Assembly (NCBI GenBank): GCA_028023455.1 | Contig: JAQFVV010006313.1 | Span: 2,563,645-2,627,644, forward strand | Length of the DNA stretch: 64,000 nt | From: Epiperipatus broadwayi | Lineage: Eukaryota > Onychophora > Udeonychophora > Euonychophora > Peripatidae | Direction of reading: 5' to 3' | In this document: piece by piece, positions 26,878-39,881 of the stretch | How positions within the stretch are numbered: position 1 is the stretch's first letter | Layout of the letters: every line of letters starts with the position of its first letter | The notes under the pieces: generated by a model | What the model saw: the letters and a program-made list of their open reading frames with translations, nothing else | What the model was told of the DNA's origin: nothing | Database searches by the model: none | Position numbers and translations under genes: made by a program

Positions 26878-28500
26878 ATAATGCACACAAGTATGAAATA
26901 TTAAATATTTTAATTTATAAGATTTAATGGATATGAATAAATGCAACCAGATTGTTAGAATAATAATTGAAGAACTAAGATAATTATTAAACAATGATAT
27001 TACTTATAAATACAGTTCTATAAATTTGTCCATTTATACAATTCCTATGCAATAAAATATAATTTATTGCTTTCCAATTTAAACTGACAAATGACATTTG
27101 TTATTTAGTATACCTGAATGCAAACATGAATCAAATAAAAAGTAAAAAAAAATATAATAAAAATATTATATATATTTATAATTACAACAGATTCACATAG
27201 TTTAAGCTATAAAATGTCTTAAAAATAAATAAACAAACATTTATACTAAAATGGACTTTCATCATTCTTAAAATTTTAACATTCAAAAGAAATTTGTAAG
27301 TTAGTTTCTAAAGATTTCAGTTGTATATTCTTTCATAAAGATATATTAAATGTTACATAAAAATCAAAAAAAAAAAAAAAAATAGACAATAAAAAAAAAT
27401 AAGATAATTTTTTTTGTTACCATCTATCTACATTAGTGTCCAGTCATTGTAAATCAGCTACTTATTTCCAGCACTTTCACTTATTTTATTCGTCCTAAAA
27501 TAGCTTGACGTGACATAAAATATGTACATATTACAAGTAAATTAAAAAAATTTGCTTCTTGTTAAAACCATTAATTTCAGTCATTCCCTGGATATTCAAT
27601 TATATATGCGGTTAAGTTGAATATTATTTTTAGATCACTAAGTAATTTGGAAGTTATAATAAAATGTATCAATCAATTATGATAGCTATTTTTTAAAAAC
27701 TTATTTAAAAATGCCGGTTTACTTTTGAGGTTTTATGCTTCATTGAAGTTTCCAATGTTGTTTGATGGACAAGTAGAGAGGTCAATGCCGCAAAATGATA
27801 AAGTTGCACTTAGCAAATAATCTTGAGTATTAATCCTTAATCCAATAATTTTATGTAAGGAAATTTATAAAAAAAAATTTGGAGAAAATGATGAACAAAA
27901 GTAATGTCTTTTTTTTTTTATTAACCAGCAAAAATGATGAAGATATCCAGTGTTCCATAGCTAGCTCTTTCCTATTGTTGCAAATATTCACATGCTGATT
28001 TAATAAAAAAATTTAAGACTATTGTTTAGCAGTTTTAAAATATTTTTTAAATAACAAAATAAAAGAAAACAAAATAATGTCAATAAAAAAATATACATAT
28101 ATATTATATTGAAAAATTTATGTTGTAATTTACAAATCAATTGAATATTTTTAAACAACCATAATAATAATAATACTATATCTTTTATAATTTTTTTATA
28201 AAAAAATAAATAAATAAATAAAGGTACAATATAATTATATTTAGCAATTTAAATACTATTGCTTATGATTATTTCTTTATACACACAGTCATAATTATAT
28301 ACATATATATTGCCATCATAATGATCCATCTTGAAACAAAGCATATCATAATAAATAAATAAACCTGAACTAAATAACCATAAAACAATTAATAACAATA
28401 ACACAAACAACTTATTTACAAATCCTTAAGTAAAACTATATCAAAGACATTTTTTAAAATCATACTAGAACTTCAAAAAGTAAGGATGAATTTTCTATCC
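26877..28500. other. AT-rich sequence, nothing recognised
   Basis: Contains A-runs and short TA runs only. Confidence 0.4.
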
Positions 28501-28544
28501 TGTGATATATATATATATATATATCATGGCCACCATTTTTTATG

Positions 28545-28985
28545 CTTATACCAGCTAGTATTAGCAGCAGCAAATCTTCCTGAAAGTAATGCCACCCAGT
28601 GCAAGTCTTGGTAATCAGTGATGCATGAATGTTTGTGCATAAAATTCACATTTAGTGCCTATTCTTCCAATATTCCCAGGCTAGTTTCTAGCTTGTGGCT
28701 TTCATCAGTGATTACTTCATGCATCTATTGAATTCTAAGGCTTCTAATGGATGGCACTACTGTCTGGAGAGTTTGCTACTGCTAATGTAAATATTTCTGT
28801 ATTGTTAAAAAATTCGTGTATATATATATATTATTTTAATGTTTCAATTATTATATTGTTGAAAACATCTGTTCAAGATAACAAATGAATATATGTAATG
28901 CAATTATTTTAACTGTTTTATATAATCTCTAGTCTTGACTAACAAAACCAAAAGCTATTAAAACAGGCAAAACTTTCTACACATC
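28545..28985. repeat. Foldback repeat family C, degraded copy
   Basis: GTAATGCCACCCAGTGCAAG (28588 on) and GGATGGCACTACTGTCTGGA (28750 on) form opposite ends, with GCATAAAATTCACATTTAGTG and CCCAGGCTAGTTTCTAGC between them. All recur in the better copy at 52271-52640. A separate fragment near 28957-28980 carries that copy's terminal phrase ATTAAAACAGGCAAAACTTTC. Confidence 0.65.
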
Positions 28986-29589
28986 ATGTGATGTTTAGTG
29001 GTTTAAAAACAAAATCTGTTGAAAAACATTTCAAAAAACCCATATATATATATATAGTAAAATAGTAACAAAGTGAAAATATATAATGTTAAAAAGATCG
29101 TTTAAATCACAATCGCAAATGCTTTTATAGTAAATGAGATACACTCCACTAATCATTGAATAATACAGTAATAAGAAAATGGAAACCCAATTTCAAATTT
29201 AGTTCTCTTTATATATTAAGAAGATTTTCTTGAAATACTATGGTAAGAGATGAGAGAATAAATCAATCTAATTGTTATATTGTGATTTATGTATTAAGCA
29301 TATTTTTTATTTATTTAACAAAGTAAAAAAAAAATCAATTTTATTTTAAACTTTGTAATAAACATTTAATTGATATATGTATAATGAAAACAATTATAAA
29401 TTAAAAATATATCTTAATTAGAATATTTAAATAGTAAGCACTGTTATAGTAAATGTGACACACCTTCTCCACTAAAGTAGATATTCACTTTATTATTATA
29501 TTATGCAATGCCTATCAGAAGTACGCATTTACTATATATGCTCATTTTAAATATGTAAATTAATACACTAAACAGACTTACACCCACCT

Positions 29590-30400
29590 GCACATATATA
29601 ATGTAATATAAGGGATTAGAACTTAGACTTTCACACAACCCTCAATTCTCAATGCCATCTCATATTGCTGACCCACTTGATCATACACATGTTGAAAAAA
29701 TAAATAATCACTTCATATGTATTTCATGCTAAACCAGAAATCATCAGTTGGTCCAGATTATTATCCTCACACATATATACAATCAGTGCTCAGCTTTATA
29801 TTAAGATAGCCGATCTTCATACTTTAATGGACAGGCTTCAAACTACTACAACCCAAACCTCTTTAGCCATCCATTTCATTGAAATTCTGATGATGAAATG
29901 TTCAAAGCCCATGTTAGTCCCTAGTTTGTCATCCCATGTTGACTATTTAGTCATTCTGACCCCTCATGTTGTATTGGAGAATAATGAATTTACATACATA
30001 CGTGAGGGATGGGCAGACCTTTAACACACTATGTTTTAAATATGTAAATTAACACACCCGTTCATCTATAATGTAATATAAGGAATTCAAACTCAGACTT
30101 TCACACAACCCTCAACTCTCCATGCCATCTCATTTCACTGACCCCCCTGATCAAACAATGCTGAAAAGACAATTAATCACCAATATAGATATTTACTGCT
30201 AAGCCAGCAATCAGCAGTTGGCCCAGATTACTATTCTCACACATATATACAATCAGTGCTCAGCTTTATATTAAGATAGCCAATTTTCATACTTTAATGG
30301 ACAGGTTTCAAACTACTCCAACCCACATGGCATGGAGAGTTGAGGGTTGTGTGAAAGTCTGAGTTAGAATCCTTTATATTATATATACTCATTATAAAGT
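29590..30400 (+). repeat. Repeat family A: two direct copies plus a short inverted end
   Basis: The copies at about 29600-30015 and 30050-30325 share TTTCACACAACCCTCAA, TGCTAAACCAG, CAGTTGGTCCAGATTA, ACACATATATACAATCAGTG and TACTTTAATGGACAGG. At 30326-30370 the family's end appears in reverse (GGAGAGTTGAGGGTTGTGTG). Read outward on minus, the end contains TCTGAGTTxGAATCC, similar to a tRNA box B. No protein is encoded; the 65-residue ORF inside is not supported. Confidence 0.75.
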
Positions 30401-32712
30401 TTAAAATAAAAAGGATTTTTATTTTATTTTGTTAAATTAAAATTGATCTGTGTAATAAATAACACCCAATAAAATAATTAGACTGATTTATTGTCACATC
30501 TTATGCCATAGTTGCTCAAAGCTGAAGTAAATTTGAAAACAAGTTCCAATGATTGTATTTTCCAATGACTAGCTTGGATGCATCTAATTTATTATAAACA
30601 ACATTTACTATACAAATGATCTATTTATTGTTATTTATATAAGTCCACCTGAAGAATAATTTCCTTCTACATGATGACATATATACAAATCACTAATATA
30701 TTTATTACACATATTCATATTAATATAACTCAAAGTTGTGGGTAGTTAAAAATGAAAAACTTTCTCTTTCCTGCAATATAAAAAGTGAATTTGTACAAAC
30801 AATTTGTCAATTGAAATATCAGGCACATAATACGATTAAGTCCCGAGAGTACGCAAATTTAATACCAATCTAATATTGCATATCTGAAGATTAATTTTTT
30901 TTCACATGATTACACACACATGGTACGAGCATGCCATTAGATGGATAGCCTAGAAGTATATTGGGAAGGTTATTCTATAATCATCATATTTATTTATTTA
31001 CATAACATGGTCAAATAATCTTTTTATCATGTAATCTTTCATGGACTCTCATAATTTCGGTAAACTCTCCAGAAGATGCAATGGTTTTCAACATTATTCT
31101 TATTTACTAAAATAACCAGAGAGACACACAAATATACATATACAATAATCTTTATTATATCTTTTTGATTTCCCTTCCCTCTTCCATCAAACCTGGCTTT
31201 TTTTTTGAAAACACAAGCTGAAATGACTCAATCATTTTTTAAAATAAAAATTTTCCAATTCAGCCCTTATTCTAACATTATATTTATTACCTTGCCTGAG
31301 CAAAACACACCCTTTACTAACCTACAAAATAACTAAGATCCAATTTTCTAGATGTCTTTTGTCCAAATAGGAGTGAAAGACTAAGAACTATTATAATAGT
31401 GAGTTAACTGCATCTAGCTTAACCCAAAACTTTACATTACAAATGTTAAATAAAGTAATAATTAACCTCTAAATGACAGCCTAAGTGACTTTATGTCTTA
31501 TGTCTGCCATTTTGCTTTTAGTAATTAATTACAGCCTAAGTGTTTTTCTGTCTTGTAGTTGTATTTTAACTTGACTTTAACCTACTTTTATCTCTCAAAG
31601 TTTGATCACTTCACATTAGAGAAACCAGAAATCTACATATCCACACATATAATAAAGATAAAAAAATATATAAAAATAATGCAATAAATATAAAAAACTT
31701 ACTCCCTCCAAAATAATGAATAATCATCCTATGTAAAGGTCTATTTTACTGGATAGATTATTCAAAGTAACCCTATGCTCTATTGCTGAAACAAAACTGA
31801 TTGAGTCTATAATTGTATTTCACTATATTACAGCAACAAAGTTCAATTTGTAAACAGTTTATAATTACACACTGATTAATACACTGTTATAATGGATTAA
31901 ATTGTCATTGACCATCTGTTTTCAAAGTACTGGGCAGCTATAAGTCCATCGAATTTAATCAGAGAATAAAGTCCATGGGTTTTTATTTTTAGCAGCTTTT
32001 GTATGAGTCACCATAGTCCTCTTTTTTGTTGAAACACCCTCATCTAAAGGGCTGACTTCACACTTTTTCAGAGATGGAAATTCCTTGTCATACATGAGGT
32101 GTGGCTCCGAAGACAAGGGATTTATCTGGGAGAGAAGTGTTTAATTCTATCTAGCCAGAGAACAATTTCACAGCAACTTGCAGCAATAACTTTCAATAAG
32201 AAAAATTCGTAATAATTAAAACAAAAGAAGTCTCTATAATTTATACTTTTTCTTCTTTAATACCCTCCCCCCTTCTGCACTTTTAATTAATTTCATTTTC
32301 CAAACAGGATTTTTATCTTTTATGTTATTTTTAGTAAAAACTTGTCACTTAAATATCTATCCTTTTTTCTCTCAGAAATTTAAATTTTAAAAGTTCTTGA
32401 TTAATTATCAAATGACTTTTAATTTCAACTTGATATTTAGATTGATTTTCAACAAGAGAGTTTAATTGTGACCTTTTCTCATTTCCCTCCAACCCACTTT
32501 TTTCCAAGATTTTTTCTTAAAAAAAACTTATTAATAAAAACAACTTATAATTCAAGAAAACTATTTTATCTTGAACTATAATCAATTGAAATAAATTTTA
32601 AAAAATCAAGATAAACAAAAAAATTCAATTGATTATGTATAAGATAATCCATTATATATATATAAATTTTTATTTATAAACTATTGAAATAACTAAACTA
32701 ACTACAAAATTA

Positions 32713-32744
<32 letters not shown>

Positions 32745-34743
32745 TATATATATTTACTTAAAATTAAATATATATATATTTACTTATGAGATGGAAGAAA
32801 ATACCATTTCAATATAATAAAATACAAATAAAAATACTTGTATGTAAAATTTCTTTTATATTTCATTCTTCTGGTTCAAATATAAAAATAGTTTTACATA
32901 AAAATATTTTTGTTTGTATTTATTGTTTTTATATATATTTCCTTTAGTTAGTCTTTACATATATTTTATATATAATTATTGATTAAAATGTTTTATTTCA
33001 GTAGTAATTTTAGCAATTTTTTTTAGTATTTTTTTTTGGTGCACATTTTCCAAAACAAGTGAAGTTTTAATTAATTAACATATTTGCAAAAGTTAAAATT
33101 ATATATTTATTAAAATATATAACTAATTTTTAAAAGCATGCAAATGTTATCAGGCCATAGGATAAAAGATTTTCTAATTGTTTTAAAAATAACTTTTACT
33201 TTTAAATCATTTTTTTTTTACTTTTTTTAAACATTAATTAAAATATTATTTCATTTTATATTTCTTTTTTTGTTTATTTAATTTCATAATCTATTTGTGT
33301 TATAATAAAAATATCAATGAACTCATTTACTAGTCTTTTGTATTTGAATTCAATTTTCATTCTTTAGATGTGATTAATATTATTTTTATTAATCTTTGTT
33401 TTTAGGCTTATTGTTTAAGTTATAATAAATATTGGTGTTATTTTTTTAGTTATTAAATTATTATTAAGTAATTTTAATGCCATTTTTTTTTATCATTTAC
33501 ACTTGCAGTTTCTATACATACCATATTATTTTGGTGATATTTTTTATCTATAAAAAATTTAATTAAATTTTTTGCATTGTAATTTTTGAAGTTTTCTTGA
33601 TAAAATTTTCATTTGTTGTATTTAATTCCAATTTTAGTATTGATTATTCTAAATTTCTTTAGTAAAAAAAATTTTTTTTCATTATTATTTGATACAATTT
33701 TTTAATAACTATATTAAAAATATATCAGTCCCGCAGCTGTATTATTTTCTATTTTTTCTTAAAATATAATTTATATTTATAATTCAGCATTCCATTAAAA
33801 ATTGTCTGTTTTTAAATTAAATATTTCAAAATCTTTCAATAACAGCAATACTAAACTATAGTTTCTATTTTTTTTTTTGTTTTCAAATAAATAAATATTT
33901 TTCTTTTAGTTTTTTTTTTTTTTAAATACATACTTTTACTTTAAAATCCGATTAAATTGGTGAAGTTGTTTACTATAAATATAACTTTTGTTTAATGTTT
34001 AATTTTTTCACATTCAATTTTTAATTTTTACATTTTTTTTTTATAAAAATTATTTAACATTATTAAGTTCTTAGCTATGAGTAATCATAAATAAATTCAA
34101 TTTCTAGTATTACATTGCAAATCAAGACGGAGTCAAATACATTATTATAATCTTGTTGTTTCCATGAAAGTATTAAAAAATTTCATGATCTACTTTTTAT
34201 AACATAATAAATATTATTAAACTAATAAAACATTAATTGAAATATAGCAAATTTACATTTTTTAAACTTTAAACTACAATAATTTAATGAAACTTGGTTG
34301 TAGCACTTATTATAAAGATTGCAGAGTTCTTAGATGGGAAAAGTATATTATCACATACAAATTTAATATTTAAAGCAAATAAAAAATATTTGTGTATATT
34401 ATTTATGCATATATCTAATCAAATTAAAGGTATCTAATATTAATTAATAAGCTAAGTAATTAATTATTAATTAAAACTATTAGAATTTTAAATGTAAAAA
34501 AGAAATAAACAAGCATAAATCATTAAAACGCTAAGTTAAAAAAATAGAATCAAATTTCTCAATAATCTTCTGTTACTGTAAAAACTTACAACACAACTTC
34601 ATTACTGTTTTCACAATTACTTCTGTTGTGAGATCTTAATTTTCTTTTTAAATTATTAATAGTGTAACAAAAAGAGTTATAAAAAGTTTTACCTTACAAA
34701 AACACTTTAATAAACTTGAGACTAAAATAGTTTTATCATACCT
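30401..34743. other. Extremely AT-rich sequence, nothing recognised
   Basis: Over 4 kb with T-runs, TA runs (for example 32712-32760) and no ORF above about 60 codons. No repeat copy was matched to the rest of the window. Confidence 0.45.
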
Positions 34744-34744
34744 T

Positions 34745-34762
34745 TTATTTTATTTATTAAAA
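34745..34762 (-). terminator. Candidate poly(A) signals for the secreted-peptide ORF
   Basis: On minus, AATAAATAAAATAAAA contains overlapping AATAAA hexamers about 285 bases after the stop at 35041. AATAAA is common by chance in such AT-rich DNA. Confidence 0.3.
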
Positions 34763-35040
34763 GCATCCATCTATTGATTAATTCTGCATTTTTCAAAAAA
34801 ATGTCACAAACACAAAATTTTGCACTTTGCTTCAATAAAGTCACTTTCTGTAGCAGTCAATAAAGTTCCAGATATTTGTAAAATAATTAATGAATCAATA
34901 TTTCATGAAAAATTATAAAAGCTATATTAATTTTGTTGTATATTAATGTGAATACCATTTCGGAGACATATATCCTTTAAGGAAAAAATACTAACTTTGT
35001 TAAGTATTTAATACTACTAATAATATATTTATGATGTTGA

Positions 35041-35286
35041 TTAGCCACATTGAGGGTGAGCTGCTCTAATAATGTTACAATAATCTGATGTATCACCTTT
35101 ACAAGTACCATTTACAGCATATCCATTAATGCATTTATACAGTGCACAAGTACTATGTTCAAAGTAAGATGAGCCTTCTGCTTTGCCATCACACCAAGTA
35201 TTTTGGTTAAAAGGGTTTTGTAGAGAGTTTATAGATTGTATAAAATACACAAAGGTAAAACATAGGATAAAATAGAAGAGCTGCAT
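35041..35286 (-). CDS. Small secreted cysteine-rich peptide, unknown family
   Basis: Minus-strand ORF of 81 codons from an ATG at 35286. I prefer this start to one 25 codons upstream because it begins a clean signal peptide: Met-Gln-Leu then a Phe/Tyr/Leu/Ile-rich core ending near Ser21 (FIQSINS, then LQNPFN). The mature part, about 60 residues, has six cysteines at 32, 47, 52, 62, 70 and 80 (spacing 14-4-9-7-9). These could form three disulfides, and the last Cys-Gly is the C-terminus. The even codon usage and lack of stops in very AT-rich DNA favour a real exon. I do not recognise the family; defence, venom-type or matrix roles are all possible. A TATA-like box lies upstream and AATAAA downstream. 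It may be a single-exon gene or one exon of a longer one. Confidence 0.55.
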   Translation of the reverse strand: MQLFYFILCFTFVYFIQSINSLQNPFNQNTWCDGKAEGSSYFEHSTCALYKCINGYAVNGTCKGDTSDYCNIIRAAHPQCG

Positions 35287-35337
35287 CTTCTTTATGGCAA
35301 ATTTATATTTTAAAATAAAAAAGTAAAATAACTTCAA

Positions 35338-35345
35338 CTTATATA
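35338..35345 (-). promoter_or_regulatory. TATA-like box upstream of the peptide ORF
   Basis: On minus it reads TATATAAG, about 52 bases before the ATG at 35286, which is suitable for a short 5' leader. AT-richness makes chance occurrence likely. Confidence 0.3.
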
Positions 35346-35518
35346 TGCTTTTATTATGCAATCCAAATAGTTAAGTAGGAATTCTGCTAATTATAGTCAG
35401 TAACACCACAAATATTTTGTTATAAAAATTTTAAATATTTAAAGTGTGTGAGTCTTAACAAAACCTTATTGTATATTAAAATTTCAATTAATTTATATAT
35501 TTTTCTTTCCTTCTCATT

Positions 35519-35541
35519 ATGTGTGTGTGTGTGTGTGTGTT
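35519..35541. repeat. (GT)n microsatellite
   Basis: About eleven pure TG units. Confidence 0.9.
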
Positions 35542-35939
35542 TAAAAATAAACTAAAGCAAAAATGATGATAGAAAATATGAAAAATATTAATGATTCTTT
35601 GACTTTAAATAATAAAATGAACAAATAGTAGTAAGAACTGATTAAACAAAATAATTATCTTTGAACGTTTATAGAAAAAAAAAACAATTATATAAAGAAA
35701 ATTTGAAATAAAAACAATCTCCAACATAGTTAGCATTTCATAATTAAGCTCATCTCATCTCTAGAAATCAAAAGTAATAAGTGTTGATATAATAATAATA
35801 AAATGAGTACAGAGATAATTGCTCTTTCGGGATCTCAAGTTTAGACTTTACCCCACAGCCTTAGTATGAACTATGCAGGTTATATAAAATTTATACTTGC
35901 AAATACATCAAACCATATCCACATGACCTAATTTATTAA

Positions 35940-36350
35940 ACTTATATTACAAATGGTATCTAATGAGCATGCCAAAACTCTTAACAAGGTTTTTAGAATA
36001 CCCCTATCCAAAGAATGGGTTCTAGATTTTGGCTGTCCTTAGTGAGATGGTAGGATATTCAAGCATTTAATTTAACTTGGTTCTATCCTCTATGGTTATT
36101 TAAGTTAGATAGCTGGATTTAGAGACATATGGATGTCCAAAAATTTTAGATTTTCTATTTAATAGTTAACCATTAGATAAACTGCTGGGATTGACCTTGT
36201 ATTTTAAATCTAATGCTTGAACATCCCAGTGCCTCACTGAGGAAAGCCAAAAGCTAAAAATCAGTCGGAGGATAGGGTTTTGACTAAATATCTTGTTAAG
36301 AGCTATTAGCAAGCTCATTAGATAAGACTTTATTCTATATTTGTATAGTT
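35940..36350. repeat. Foldback repeat family B
   Basis: The left arm (about 35940-36075: TCTAATGAGCATGC, CCCCTATCC, TTTTGGCTGTCC, GTGAGATGG) is reverse complementary to the right arm (about 36200-36350: CACTGAGGAAAGCCAAAAGC, GGATAGGGTTTTGA, AGCAAGCTCATTAGATA). The loop of about 125 bases carries GGTTATTTAAGTTAGATAGC. Parts recur at 52645-52950 and 54965-55110. The 74-residue minus ORF lies inside this repeat and is not a gene. Confidence 0.75.
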
Positions 36351-36822
36351 TAGGGTTGGTATATTTTATAGTATTACATTTAGAAAACATATTACAATTG
36401 TATATCTAATAACGCAAATTAGTCATTTACACATTGGTGTAAAATAATGATTTTCATTACCTCTTGAGCTTTTTAACAAAATAAAATAATTTACATTTCC
36501 AGTGGTTTGTATTTTCGATTTTATTAAGATTATATTGTTAAACAGATGCATAACATATATAATATATATTATGATTTTAGTTATTTCAGATATTTTTACT
36601 GTGTTTTTACATTTTTTGTGATAAAATATGAATAATTTATTGTTAGGATTTTCATAATTTATTTTCTAATAATTAAATAATTCAGACACTACTTTTGAAT
36701 AATAAAGATGTAAGAATATGTTAGATTGAGATGAAGAAAATTTATGATGTAACTTTAAAATGAACTTTAAGATAATAACCATCAGATAAAATTATGTACA
36801 TGATCAAATAGCATCAAACTTT
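36351..36822. other. AT-rich sequence, nothing recognised
   Basis: No signal recognised. Confidence 0.4.
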
Positions 36823-37035
36823 TTGACATGCATTTTGGTGCCATTGGAAGAGGGTTCAACTAGGGATGGATGCTGGGGTTTCAAGATCAACTCTAGTACT
36901 TGAACTTTTTATGAACTCTGACATAGTAAATCCATTAGCATTTTTTGCCTTGCATGGTTTGGCACAAAAAGTAATGTGTCCTACTTGGGATTTAGAGATC
37001 CCAGGATCGATTCTAGCGTTTTCCAGTCTGGCACT
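36823..37035 (+). repeat. Possible tRNA-derived SINE dimer
   Basis: Two similar units lie about 122 bases apart. One has TTTTGACATGCATTTTGGTG then GGTTTCAAGATCAACTCTAG. The other has TTTTGCCTTGCATGGTTTGG then CCCAGGATCGATTCTAG. The end pieces resemble tRNA box B (GGTTCGANTCC), and the stretch is less AT-rich than its surroundings. Box A is unconvincing, so this is a weak call. Confidence 0.3.
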
Positions 37036-37333
37036 AGAACATCTTGTAAACTACCAAACAATAAAATCACATACCTTTTTATCATGCCATAAAATGCAGG
37101 GTAGCATTTATTTATTTATTTATATTTCTTATCTTTGACAAATAATTGTTTAAATACATTTATCACACTTTTATTAAATATGCAATATGTTTTCGACAAT
37201 AAATTGAAAAGAAATTTAATTTTTGAAGAAAAAAAAATTATAAATGCAAGCAGGATATGTTCAATTCATGTTTAGAAATTAATTTCACTTTCTCTATACC
37301 TTTTAAACAACTCTCCAAACACACACAAACGCC

Positions 37334-37453
<120 letters not shown>

Positions 37454-37682
37454 CAGCAGCAGCCCAGAAGAGACACAAACCCAATTAATTTAATATTTTT
37501 CTATTTTAAGAATATTTGATAAAATAGGAAATAAATGCATGCGATATTTGAAATTTGCTAATTACATTAAATAATATATATATATAAAATATACAAACCA
37601 TCATACAATTACAAATATCCAGTAACGCCCTCTGTTTAAAGATCTATATCTCATAATAGCAAACCTTAAAATAATATATATA

Positions 37683-37718
<36 letters not shown>

Positions 37719-37742
37719 TAAACACTATTAATTCATTATTCA

Positions 37743-39410
37743 AGGGTATACTTTTTAGTTTAAAAGATATGAGAGCTAGGGGTCTTATAAATAATAATGT
37801 ATATAACTTTTTAGTGCCAATCAAAATTCATCCTAGTAGTTTTTATATTTTGCCAAAGATTCATAAACCTGGTTGTCCATGCAGACCTATTGTAGCTAGT
37901 ATTGGTAGTCCTACAGAAAATATTTCAGCATATGTTGATAATATTATTAAATTTATTCCACCATCATTTAATTCTTATGTTAAAGATACTACTCATTTTC
38001 TTTGTGTGTTAGAAAATATTAAATCTGAATTACCAGTTGATTGTTTTTGGTTACTTTGGATATTGTATCATTATACACAAATATACCTCATGATGATGGA
38101 GTTGAGGCTATTAAATGTGCTTTACAAGATAGAGAGTATGATCATGGTCTTATTACTACTATGGTTGAATTAATATATTTGGTTTTAAGAAATATTTTTT
38201 TTTACTTTTGATTGGGTACAAAGATGGCACCAAGTTATGCGGATATTTTTACGTCAAAACTAGAATCCTCTATACTTGATAATGCTAAGCTGAAACCTCA
38301 CACTTGGCTTAGATATATAGACAGCATTTTTATGATATGGCCACATAGTGAAGTTGAACTTCATAATTTTTTTAAGTTATTTAAATAATTTTAATAAAAA
38401 CATTAATTTCACAATGAATTTTTCAAAATCAATTGCTCATTTTCTTGATGTTGAAGTTATTTACACTAATAGAGTTCTTACTACTACTGTATATAAGAAA
38501 CCAACTGATAATAACCGCTATCTACATTTTTATAGTAACCATCCTAAACATTTAAAGACTAATATTCCTTATAGTCAATTTTTAAGGATGAAGAGGATTT
38601 GTAATGATGAGAAATTTCTTTAACAAAATAATAGTATTTTATATAATAGATTGCTCAATATGAGGTATTCTAAGACATTGTTGGATAATGCAGTAAGGAG
38701 ATCTTCTTTAATTGATAGAAAGAAACTTCTTTTATCTGAAAAGAGTAAAAAACAATTAGAGTTCCACCATTGGTTTACTTTTAATAAAGATTTACCTAAT
38801 ATTAGACCGGATGTTGGTGAAACATTTTAACATATTACAGTCCACAGATTATTTAAAATCTATTTTTTCTGATCCACCTAAGGTTGTATATCAAAAACAT
38901 AGATCACTTAGAGATATACTTGTCAAAACAAATTTTATTAGTAGTTCTGTACAGGTAAAAAGGTGTTCTCCATGTGAGGATAAAAGATGTTTTACATGTA
39001 AACATATTGTTGTGACAAAAGTGGTCTTTAGTACTAAGAATCATAATTTTAAATGGTATATTCCTAATTATGTTACATGTAAAAGTGTTAATTTGATATA
39101 TTTGATAGAGTGTAGTAGATGTTTAAACCAGTATATATGTGAGTCAGCAAATAGTTTACATGTCAGAATGACTAATCATAGATTTGACATTTTGCATAAG
39201 AATAAAGATAGACCGGTTTCAAAACATTTTAACTTACCGAATCATTCAATTGATGATTTAAAAGTAGTGATTCTTCAAGAAGGTTTTTCTTCTACAAGGG
39301 AGAGAAAACAAAAGGAGAGTTTTTTTATTTTTAAATTCAAGTCCTTAGAACCACATGTATTGAATTTAAACACAGGAACTATTACATCTCTGGGTTACCT
39401 GGTCTCCTAA
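37743..39410 (+). pseudogene. PLE 3: reverse transcriptase with zinc motif and GIY-YIG, broken
   Basis: The fingers region reads FYILPKIHKPGCPCRPIV and SPTENISAYVDNII (37829-37965). A one-base frameshift near 38045 moves palm A (VTLDIVSLYTNIPHDDG) to another frame. LGTKMAPSYADIF follows near 38212-38250, matching the PLE palm B phrase MGTKMAPSYANIF. Palm C reads LRYIDSIFMIW near 38308-38340: YIDS replaces YIDD, losing a catalytic aspartate. VYKKPTDNNRYLHFYSNHP (38490-38545) and a CSPCEDKRCFTC zinc-like motif (38965-39000) follow. The GIY-YIG domain (NLIYLIECSRCLNQYICES ... RMTNHR) is in the last open frame (38811-39410), with Cys where Gly is expected (YICES for YIGES). With at least four breaks plus the lost residue, the copy is dead. 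It starts within the fingers, so it is 5'-truncated. Confidence 0.9.
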
Positions 39411-39881
39411 ATGATTTCTATATGTGAGTTTTTCATGTGAAAATTTTCTTATATGAGGTTTTTTATGTAAAGATTGGTTATATGGATGTTTAATATCTGT
39501 GTTTAATTGGTATATAGATAAATGATTAGTTATTATAAATTATTGTACTTTGCACTAACTATAATTTTTGATTAAAATGTATAAGTATTTTAGTTTTTAA
39601 TGAATATTAATGTGAGCACAGCTATTTTTTGTATGTGAGCATAGTCTAATTTTTGTATGTATGCACATATGTATATTTTAATTTTTAATTTTGGATTTTT
39701 TATTTTTATATTTATTTTAATTTAAATAGAATTTTAGCTTGATTAGGAGGGAATGTAGTTTTTTCCTTTTTTTGTTTGAATTTTGTCATTGATTGGGTAG
39801 ATATTCTGTGTTAGATTTTTAATCTTTTACCAAATCTGTAATTTTTGATTATCGCCATTTTACTGTGTATTTTTTTTCTTT

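Noticed and set aside
26734-26994. ORF with a long Tyr-Ile repeat
   Set aside because: Produced by the (TA)n run.
29880-29910. CTGATGATGAAATG as a hammerhead core (also near 51514)
   Set aside because: No stem II and no GAAA at the right place; the phrase is part of repeat family A.
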